From: an uncultured Macromonas sp.
GTDB lineage: Bacteria > Pseudomonadota > Gammaproteobacteria > Burkholderiales > Burkholderiaceae
Reading direction: 5' to 3'
DNA: 5,013 nt
Assembly: GCA_946481585.1 (NCBI GenBank)
Contig: CAMLOF010000223.1
Coordinates: forward strand, 1 to 5,013
How positions within the stretch are numbered: position 1 is the first letter of the stretch; the number at the start of each line of letters is the position of its first letter. The notes under the pieces are model-generated. The model saw only the letters and a program-made list of their open reading frames with translations, did not search any database and was not told the origin of the DNA. A program made the translations under genes and the position numbers. This document shows positions 1-5,013 of the stretch, piece by piece.

Positions 1-785
1 CGGGCCAGCGGCACACCCAGAGCTGCAGGGGCCGACACGCCAGGCGCCTGCCCGCCGGGCAGCACGTCCAGGCACACGGTCAGGTAGACGGCGTCGCACT
101 GGGCCAAGTCCTGCGCCAGTGCCTGCCTTGCCTGTTCCATGCCGTCGTCCGTCTGCAAGGCGTCGTCGAGCCAGTAGCGCACGCCCCAGGCGTCGGCCCG
201 CTCGAACAGGACCTGTGTGTTGGCGAACCGGCTGATGCCCAGCACCCGGTAGTCGAACGGCCGCCCCTGGCTTACGCACCAATCGTGTATCTGGCGAAAT
301 GGCGTGCCCGAATTGGCCTGTGCGGCCTGGCGCAGGTCGAAGTGCGCGTCGAAGTTGACGATGAGCACGCGCTTGTCGTGAGGGCGGGCCTGGGCAATGC
401 CCTGGAAGGTGCCCCAGGCCACCTCGTGCCCACCGCCCAGCACCAGCGGCAGACAGCCCTGCTTCATGGCCTGCGCCACACGGGTGCCCAGTGCGGCCTG
501 CGCGGCTTCCAGTGCGCCGCCTTCGCAGTGCACGTCGCCCGCGTCCCACAGGGCGGGCTCGCCCAGCACGGGCAGGCTGGCCAGCGCACCACGCAAAGCG
601 CGCGGCCCTTCGGCGGCGCCTGCACGCCCGGCATTGCGGCGCACGCCTTCGTCCACGGCAAAGCCCATCAGGGCCACGCCGCCTTGGCTTTGACCGTCAA
701 AGGGCCGCACGTGCTGGTGCCAGCGCGTGCTGTCGCCGGTTTCCTCGCTGTCCACGCGGCCTTGCCAGATGAATGGAGTCGTCAT
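1..785 (-). CDS. hutG: Formimidoylglutamase (HutG, arginase/ureohydrolase family), 3' end missing
   Basis: Last step of the four-step histidine pathway: Mn-dependent hydrolysis of N-formimidoyl-L-glutamate to L-glutamate and formamide in the cytoplasm. I translated 261 residues before the frame leaves the window; the family is usually about 310-330 residues, so roughly 50-70 are missing. Seen: an N-terminal WQGRVDSEE segment typical of Hut[19 protein letters not shown] (residues 44-61), GGGHE with His120, NFDAHFDLR with Asp146, His148 and Asp150, SGTPFRQI (159-166), and [20 protein letters not shown] (234-253). These are the arginase-fold metal sites, not those of the unrelated N-formylglutamate deformylase also called HutG. 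Oddities: Cys238 stands where the first Asp of the D-x-D metal pair is expected (Asp240 is kept), and the GRPGA motif reads GRAGA. The ATG at 785 overlaps the hutI stop as ATGA and has an AGGA motif upstream. Family assignment is strong; activity depends on the Cys238 question. Confidence 0.93.
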   Translation of the reverse strand, partial: MTTPFIWQGRVDSEETGDSTRWHQHVRPFDGQSQGGVALMGFAVDEGVRRNAGRAGAAEGPRALRGALASLPVLGEPALWDAGDVHCEGGALEAAQAALGTRVAQAMKQGCLPLVLGGGHEVAWGTFQGIAQARPHDKRVLIVNFDAHFDLRQAAQANSGTPFRQIHDWCVSQGRPFDYRVLGISRFANTQVLFERADAWGVRYWLDDALQTDDGMEQARQALAQDLAQCDAVYLTVCLDVLPGGQAPGVSAPAALGVPLA

Positions 786-1990
786 TGAGTGATGTCCTGA
801 CCGGCCAGCACCGTGCCCTTGCACGGGTTGTGGCCAAACCAATAGGTGAGTTCGTTCGGGTGTTCCAGGTCCCACACGGCCAGGTCGGCGCGCTGGCCTG
901 CTGCCAGGGTGCCGCGGTCTGCCAGACCCAGGGCACGGGCAGCGTTCACGGTGATGCCGCGCACCGCCTCCAGCGGCGTGAGCCGGAAGAAGGTGCACGC
1001 CATGTGTGCCGACAAGGGCAGGGACAGCCCGGGCGATGTGCCTGGGTTGTGGTCGGTGGAAACGGCCATGGGCACGCCCGCCTCGCGCAACGCGGCAATG
1101 GGCGGCAGCTTCGTTTCACGCAGCATGTAGAAGGCCCCGGGCAGCAGCACCGCCACGGTTCCTGCAGCGCGCATGGCGGCAATGCCTGCGTCGCTCAGGT
1201 ACTCCAGGTGGTCGCAAGAGAGGGCCCCGAAGGCTGCGGCCAGTGCGGCCCCGCCCTGGTCAGACAGTTGTTCGGCGTGCAGCTTCACGGGCAGGCCCAG
1301 GGCCTGCGCGGCTTCGAACACCCGGCGCGTCTGCGCGGGGGTGAAGCCCACGTTCTCGCAGAAGGCGTCCACGGCGTCCACCAACCCGTCAGCGTGCAGC
1401 TGGCCCATCCAGGCGCACACGGCGTCCACGTAGGCGTCCTGCCGCCCCTCGAATTCCGGCGGCAGCGCGTGCGCGCCCAGGTAGGTGGTGCGCACGTCCA
1501 CCACACCGGCTTGCGCCAACCGGCGCGCCACGCGCAGGCAGCGTGCCTCCACCTCCAGCGACAGGCCGTAACCCGACTTCACCTCCAGCGTGGTCACGCC
1601 TTGCGCCGCCATCACCTGCACGCGCTTGGCAGCCAGGCGCAGCAGTTGCTCTTCACTGGCGGCCCGCGTCGCGGCCACAGTCGAACGTATGCCGCCGCCC
1701 GCACGGGCAATCTGCTCGTACGTGGCGCCATTGAGCCGCATCTCGGCCTCGTCGGCACGGCGCCCGCCGTAGACCAGGTGCGTGTGGCAGTCCACCAGCC
1801 CCGGGGTGACCAGGGCGCCACCCAGGTCGTGTTCGTCGTCCACCACCAGCCCGGCGGGCAAGGCGCTTTGCGCACCCACCCAGGTGATGTGTTCGCCTTG
1901 CATCAACAAGGCTCCTTGGTCGATCAGGCCCCAGCCCTCGCCCGTGAGGGTGGCCAGGCGGGCGTTGCGCCACAGGCGCTTCGTGTTCAT
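782..1990 (-). CDS. hutI: Imidazolonepropionase (HutI)
   Basis: Third step of histidine degradation: hydrolysis of 4-imidazolone-5-propanoate to N-formimidoyl-L-glutamate. It is a metal-dependent amidohydrolase-superfamily enzyme of the cytoplasm. The product is 402 residues, the normal family length. Seen in order: an N-terminal strand-rich segment (1-62), the [20 protein letters not shown] block with metal ligands His69 and His71, AGGGIRSTV (97-105), KSGYGL (138-143) in the substrate site, LGAHALPPE with His174, KLHAEQ with ligand His238, the conserved CDHLEYL with His261, and [10 protein letters not shown] with ligand Asp313. The C-terminal [20 protein letters not shown] closes the composite beta domain. 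Known ligand spacing in the family (H-x-H, then H, then D) is preserved, so it should be active. The frame is open upstream to 2236, but the ATG at 1990 fits family N-termini ([15 protein letters not shown]), has a GAGGA site, and overlaps the hutD stop by 4 nt. It overlaps hutG by 4 nt downstream. Confidence 0.97.
   Translation of the reverse strand: MNTKRLWRNARLATLTGEGWGLIDQGALLMQGEHITWVGAQSALPAGLVVDDEHDLGGALVTPGLVDCHTHLVYGGRRADEAEMRLNGATYEQIARAGGGIRSTVAATRAASEEQLLRLAAKRVQVMAAQGVTTLEVKSGYGLSLEVEARCLRVARRLAQAGVVDVRTTYLGAHALPPEFEGRQDAYVDAVCAWMGQLHADGLVDAVDAFCENVGFTPAQTRRVFEAAQALGLPVKLHAEQLSDQGGAALAAAFGALSCDHLEYLSDAGIAAMRAAGTVAVLLPGAFYMLRETKLPPIAALREAGVPMAVSTDHNPGTSPGLSLPLSAHMACTFFRLTPLEAVRGITVNAARALGLADRGTLAAGQRADLAVWDLEHPNELTYWFGHNPCKGTVLAGQDITQ
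795..799 (-). promoter_or_regulatory. Ribosome binding site of hutG (CAGGA)
   Basis: CAGGA on the minus strand, inside the last codons of hutI, 9 nt before the hutG ATG at 785. The spacing is the same as at the hutD/hutI junction. It supports the start chosen for hutG. Confidence 0.6.
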
Positions 1991-2556
1991 GCGTGTGTGT
2001 CCTCGTGAAGAATCCACCAGCCTGCCGGGTTGGTGGTGTCGTCGGTATCGGCAACAAACTGCCATTCGCAGCCGCTGGCAGCGTCGTCCCACAACAGCGT
2101 GAGGGCAGGCACCGGCACAGACTGCGGCCCGCACTGCCACCGCCCGGGCACGCTGGCAAACAGACCGGCGCGTGCGCCCTCGGCAGGGCGCCAAGGGTTG
2201 GCCGCAGGCAGCACAAACACGCTTCCACCACGGCACATCACGTTCAGGTCGCGCACCGGGCCGTCCAGCAACTGCCCCTGCGGGGGGTCGGCGCCGTCAA
2301 AGGTGAGCGGCGTGTCCGTGGTGCGCTGCTCCACACGGCGCCCGGGCCAGGTCAACGCCACCCCCGGCCCTTCAAGCACGGCAAACACGCGGGTGACGCC
2401 GGGGAAGGCAGAAAAAGGCCCGTCGCTGGCAATGTCGGCCACGCTCACACGCAGCCGCCAGTCGGCAGGGTCGGGCCAGGCCAGCAGTTCGCGCGTCAGC
2501 CCGCCGCCGTTGCGCCAGGGCACGGCGGGCACGTCGGCAACGCTGATGACCTTCAC
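1987..2556 (-). CDS. hutD: HutD/Ves family cupin-like protein
   Basis: A 189-residue protein of the HutD/Ves (DUF886) family. No enzymatic step of the hut pathway needs it. In Pseudomonas, HutD is a two-cupin fold protein reported to influence hut operon expression, possibly by sensing a pathway intermediate; a role here is inferred from that. Seen: [13 protein letters not shown] (12-24), the family signature; [38 protein letters not shown] (33-70), typical of the first cupin half; [28 protein letters not shown] (84-111), matching the F-G ... GP-x-x-D-x-N-x-M segment; and a Trp-containing C-terminal tail. No signal peptide or membrane segment. Start choice: the frame is open to 2649, but that part lies inside hutH. 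GTG at 2556 gives the standard N-terminus ([19 protein letters not shown]), lies 10 nt after the hutH stop and has GAGGGG 6 nt upstream. Its stop overlaps the hutI ATG. Function is the least certain in the operon. Confidence 0.93.
   Translation of the reverse strand: MKVISVADVPAVPWRNGGGLTRELLAWPDPADWRLRVSVADIASDGPFSAFPGVTRVFAVLEGPGVALTWPGRRVEQRTTDTPLTFDGADPPQGQLLDGPVRDLNVMCRGGSVFVLPAANPWRPAEGARAGLFASVPGRWQCGPQSVPVPALTLLWDDAASGCEWQFVADTDDTTNPAGWWILHEDTHA
2000..2004 (-). promoter_or_regulatory. Ribosome binding site of hutI (GAGGA)
   Basis: GAGGA on the minus strand, inside the last codons of hutD, 9 nt before the ATG at 1990. It supports the 402-residue start of hutI and, with the ATGA overlap, suggests translational coupling to hutD. 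Confidence 0.65.
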
Positions 2557-2562
2557 GCCAAA

Positions 2563-2568
2563 CCCCTC
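2563..2568 (-). promoter_or_regulatory. Ribosome binding site of hutD (GAGGGG)
   Basis: GAGGGG on the minus strand overlaps the last two bases of the hutH stop TGA and lies 6 nt before the GTG at 2556. It decides the GTG start over in-frame upstream codons inside hutH. This is the only junction in the window with a gap (10 nt) rather than an ATGA overlap. Confidence 0.7.
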
Positions 2569-4120
2569 ACTGCGCCCACAGGGGCGCCAAGGCGTCCTCG
2601 TTGCCATCGCCCGCGTGGCCTTCCAGCACCAGCCGGCGCGCGGCTTCAATATCGGGGGCGAACAGCCGGTCGCGGTCGTAGAACGGCACCTGCGCGCGCA
2701 GCTTGTCCATCACCTTGCCCAAGCGCGCCGACGTGGCGAGCGGCCGGTGGAAGTCCACCCCCTGCGCGGCAGCCAGCCATTCAATGCCCAGGATGGTCGC
2801 CGTGTTGTCGGCCATCTCGGCCAGGCGCCGCCCGGCGTAGGTGGCCATGCTCACGTGGTCCTCCTGGTTGGCGCTGGTGGGCAGGCTGTCCACGCTCGCC
2901 GGGTGGGCGTGCGACTTGTTCTCGGAAGCCAGGGCAGCCGCCGTCACGTGGGCGATCATGAAGCCGCTGTTCAGGCCCGGGTTGTCCACCAGGAAGGGCG
3001 GCAGGCCCGACAGGGAGCTGTCGATCAGCAGCGCGATGCGCCGCTCAGCCAGCGCACCGATCTCGGCAATGGCCAGCGCCAGCGTGTCGGCCGCGAAGGC
3101 CACCGGCTCGGCGTGGAAGTTGCCGCCCGAGATGACCTCGCCCGTGTCGATGAACACCAGCGGGTTGTCGGTCACGGCGTTGGCCTCGGTCAGCAGCGTG
3201 CGCGCGGCCTGCACGATCAGGTCGCGGCAGGCACCCATCACCTGGGGCTGGCAGCGCAGGCTGTAGGGGTCCTGCACGCGCTCGTCGTTGGCCAGGTGCG
3301 AACGGCGGATGGCGCTGCCTTCCAGCAATGCGCGCGTGGCCGCGGCAGAGGCAATCTGCCCAGGCTGCCCGCGCACCGCGTGGATGCGCGGGTCGAACGG
3401 CGCGTCGCTGCCCTTGGCGGCATCCACGCTCAGCGCGCCGGTCACGGTCCCTGCTTCCAGCAACCGCTCGGCCATGAACAGGCCGTGCAGCGCCAGCGCC
3501 GTGGACACCTGGGTGCCGTTGATCAGCGCCAGCCCTTCCTTGGCCGCCAGCGTCAGCGGGGCAATGCCCGCCTGCTTCAGCGCTGCGTCAGCACGCACCC
3601 ATTCGCCGTTCACACGCACATCGCCCTCGCCCATCAGCGCCAGCGTCATGTGCGACAGCGGCGCCAGGTCGCCCGATGCCCCCACCGAACCCTTGACCGG
3701 GATGCACGGCACGATGCCCGCGTTCAACACGGCCAGCAGTGTGTCCACCACCAGCGGGCGCACGCCCGAATAGCCGCGCGCCAGGCTGGCCGCCTTCATG
3801 GCCACCACCAGCCGCGCCGTGGCGTCGCTCATGGGTTCGCCCGTACCCACCGCGTGCGACAGGATCAGGTTGCGTTGCAACTGCTCCAGCTGCTCGTCGG
3901 GGATGCGCGTCTTGGCCAGCTTGCCAAAACCGGTGTTGATGCCGTAGGCCGCGTCACCCTGGGTGACGATACCGTGGATGGCCTGCGCAGACGCCTGCAT
4001 GGCCGTGTAGGCAGAAGCGGGCAAACTGGCTTTCACGGGCCCGCGCCAGATGGCGCGCAGATCGGCCAGGGTCATCTGGCCGGGGTTGAGGTTGATGGTT
4101 TGTGTCATGGCCAACATCAT
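2567..4120 (-). CDS. hutH: Histidine ammonia-lyase (histidase, HutH)
   Basis: First step of histidine degradation: elimination of ammonia from L-histidine to give trans-urocanate. It is a cytoplasmic homotetramer using a self-formed MIO (methylidene-imidazolone) electrophile. With the start at 4120 it has 517 residues; P. putida histidase has 510. The MIO triad Ala148-Ser149-Gly150 lies in [14 protein letters not shown]. Every active-site residue known from P. putida appears at a constant offset of +6: Tyr59 (53), His89 (83), Asn201 (195), Tyr286 (280), Arg289 (283), Phe335 (329) and Glu420 (414). [10 protein letters not shown] (416-425) and FHAEPVAFA are the usual blocks. Histidase rather than phenylalanine or tyrosine lyase is supported by His89, Glu420 and the operon. 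Start is uncertain: ATG at 4120 overlaps the hutU stop as ATGA, ATG at 4117 follows, and ATG at 4108 ([14 protein letters not shown], 513 residues) fits family N-termini best. Confidence 0.97.
   Translation of the reverse strand: MMLAMTQTINLNPGQMTLADLRAIWRGPVKASLPASAYTAMQASAQAIHGIVTQGDAAYGINTGFGKLAKTRIPDEQLEQLQRNLILSHAVGTGEPMSDATARLVVAMKAASLARGYSGVRPLVVDTLLAVLNAGIVPCIPVKGSVGASGDLAPLSHMTLALMGEGDVRVNGEWVRADAALKQAGIAPLTLAAKEGLALINGTQVSTALALHGLFMAERLLEAGTVTGALSVDAAKGSDAPFDPRIHAVRGQPGQIASAAATRALLEGSAIRRSHLANDERVQDPYSLRCQPQVMGACRDLIVQAARTLLTEANAVTDNPLVFIDTGEVISGGNFHAEPVAFAADTLALAIAEIGALAERRIALLIDSSLSGLPPFLVDNPGLNSGFMIAHVTAAALASENKSHAHPASVDSLPTSANQEDHVSMATYAGRRLAEMADNTATILGIEWLAAAQGVDFHRPLATSARLGKVMDKLRAQVPFYDRDRLFAPDIEAARRLVLEGHAGDGNEDALAPLWAQ
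4106..4120 (-). promoter_or_regulatory. hutH start region: three in-frame ATGs, the first overlapping the hutU stop
   Basis: Reading the minus strand, ATG codons begin at 4120, 4117 and 4108, all in the hutH frame. The hutU TGA is at 4119-4117, so the first ATG forms an ATGA overlap. No good purine-rich Shine-Dalgarno motif stands in front of any of them (the 20 nt upstream end TTGCGCGG). Initiation probably depends on ribosomes finishing hutU. The real start could be 4120 (coupling) or 4108 (homology). Confidence 0.6.
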
Positions 4121-5013
4121 CCGCGCAACATGGGCAGATGCAAGCCCTGCTTCTTCGCCGTCTCGATCGCCAGCTCGTAGCCTGCGTCAGCGTGGCGCAT
4201 CACGCCCGAGCCGCAGTCGTTCACCAGCACACGCGCCAGGCGCTCGGCAGCGGCGTCGGTACCGTCAGCCACGATCACCATGCCCGAGTGCTGCGAGTAG
4301 CCCATGCCCACGCCACCGCCGTGGTGCAGGCTGACCCAGCTGGCGCCACCCGCCGTGTTGAGCAGCGCGTTCAGCAGCGGCCAGTCGCTCACGGCGTCGG
4401 TGCCGTCCTTCATGCCTTCGGTCTCGCGGTTGGGGCTGGCCACCGAGCCAGTGTCCAGGTGGTCGCGGCCAATCACGATGGGCGCCTTCAGCTCGCCCTT
4501 GCGCACCATCTCGTTGAACGCCAGGCCAGCCAGGTGCCGTTCGCCCAGGCCCAGCCAGCAGATGCGTGCGGGCAGCCCCTGGAAGCTGATGCGCTCGCGC
4601 GCCATGTCCAGCCAGCGGTGGGTGTGCTTGTTGTTGGGGAACAGTTCCTTGATCTTGGCGTCGGTCTTGTAGATGTCCTCCGGGTCGCCCGAGAGCGCCA
4701 CCCAGCGGAACGGGCCCTTGCCCTCGCAGAACAGCGGGCGGATGTACGCAGGCACAAAGCCGGGAAAGTCGAACGCGTTCTTCACACCCTGGTCAAACGC
4801 CACCTGGCGGATGTTGTTGCCGTAGTCCACCGTGGGAATGCCCATGGCCTGGAAGTCCAGCATGGCCTGCACGTGCACCGCGCAGCCTTGTGCGGCTTCT
4901 TCGGTCAGGCGCTTGTGCTGCGCGGGGTCGCGCTGGGCGGCCTTCCACTGCGCCACGCTCCAGCCCACCGGCAGGTAGCCGTTGATGAGGTCGTGGGCCG
5001 AGGTCTGGTCGGT
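4117..5013 (-). CDS. hutU: Urocanate hydratase (urocanase, HutU), N-terminal part outside window
   Basis: Second step of histidine degradation: addition of water to urocanate giving 4-imidazolone-5-propanoate, using a tightly bound NAD+ as electrophile in a cytoplasmic homodimer. The last 298 residues are visible, starting [19 protein letters not shown]. Urocanases are about 555-560 residues, so roughly 258 residues, including part of the Rossmann-like NAD domain, lie beyond the right edge. Seen (numbers within the visible part): DYGNNIRQ (63-70), [22 protein letters not shown] (83-104), [14 protein letters not shown] (146-159) whose Cys152 matches the active-site-region Cys410 of P. putida urocanase, [39 protein letters not shown] (181-219), and the glycine-rich [17 protein letters not shown] (230-246). 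The C-terminus, ending HLPMLRG, is complete. The stop at 4119-4117 overlaps the hutH ATG. No frameshift or lost key residue is apparent in the visible portion. Confidence 0.98.
   Translation of the reverse strand, partial: TDQTSAHDLINGYLPVGWSVAQWKAAQRDPAQHKRLTEEAAQGCAVHVQAMLDFQAMGIPTVDYGNNIRQVAFDQGVKNAFDFPGFVPAYIRPLFCEGKGPFRWVALSGDPEDIYKTDAKIKELFPNNKHTHRWLDMARERISFQGLPARICWLGLGERHLAGLAFNEMVRKGELKAPIVIGRDHLDTGSVASPNRETEGMKDGTDAVSDWPLLNALLNTAGGASWVSLHHGGGVGMGYSQHSGMVIVADGTDAAAERLARVLVNDCGSGVMRHADAGYELAIETAKKQGLHLPMLRG

Noticed and set aside
285..788. 167-codon plus-strand open frame opposite hutG
   Set aside because: The minus strand carries a clear HutG with ordered metal-site motifs over the same bases; the plus-strand product resembles nothing.
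773..2008. 411-codon open frame on the plus strand, antisense to hutI
   Set aside because: It spans almost exactly the hutI gene, is compositionally biased (His, Gln, Gly, Ala, Arg) and shows no family motif. It is a shadow of codon bias.
1991..2236. Upstream extension of hutI adding 82 residues
   Set aside because: The extension is Arg/Cys-rich, lies over the hutD coding region in another frame and has no match to imidazolonepropionase N-termini. The ATG at 1990 has a GAGGA site and the family N-terminus.
2557..2566. Possible internal promoter or terminator between hutH and hutD
   Set aside because: Only 10 bases separate the genes; there is no hairpin with a T-run and no room for -35/-10 elements outside coding sequence.
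2557..2649. Upstream extension of hutD adding 31 residues
   Set aside because: It overlaps the conserved C-terminus of hutH and does not resemble HutD proteins. GTG at 2556 has a strong GAGGGG site at proper spacing.
2030..4180. 716-codon open frame on the plus strand, antisense to hutH and hutD
   Set aside because: It mirrors well-conserved minus-strand genes in high-GC DNA, where stop codons are rare in the opposite frames. Its translation is rich in Arg, His, Gln and Gly, with no recognisable domain.

Overview
The window is one uninterrupted stretch of a histidine-utilisation (hut) operon, all on the minus strand, so transcription runs from right to left. In order it holds the 3' part of hutU (urocanase), complete hutH (histidine ammonia-lyase), complete hutD (HutD/Ves cupin-like protein), complete hutI (imidazolonepropionase) and the 5' part of hutG (arginase-fold formimidoylglutamase). 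hutU runs off the right edge, missing about 258 N-terminal residues. hutG runs off the left edge after 261 residues.

The packing is extremely tight. hutU/hutH, hutD/hutI and hutI/hutG each share a 4-nt ATGA overlap of start and stop, and hutH/hutD are 10 nt apart. There is no intergenic space for a promoter, operator or terminator, so the operon promoter and any HutC-type operator must lie to the right of position 5013. The enzymes give histidine -> urocanate (HutH) -> imidazolonepropionate (HutU) -> formiminoglutamate (HutI) -> glutamate + formamide (HutG). This is the four-step route that releases formamide. No HutF or N-formylglutamate deformylase is visible here. HutD is a non-enzymatic accessory or regulatory protein.

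The DNA is very GC-rich with strong G/C third-position bias, which is why long open frames also appear on the opposite strand and in other frames. GC content, protein sequences and the U-H-D-I-G order suggest a betaproteobacterium, probably Comamonadaceae-like (Acidovorax, Hydrogenophaga or Polaromonas relatives). That assignment is inference from overall impression, not a search.

This is mainly an ordinary catabolic operon. The points most worth a second look are a cysteine at a position where arginase-fold enzymes usually have a metal-ligand aspartate in HutG, the poorly understood hutD cistron with its GTG start, and the uncertain start of hutH. I saw no mobile element, CRISPR array, RNA gene or unknown system.
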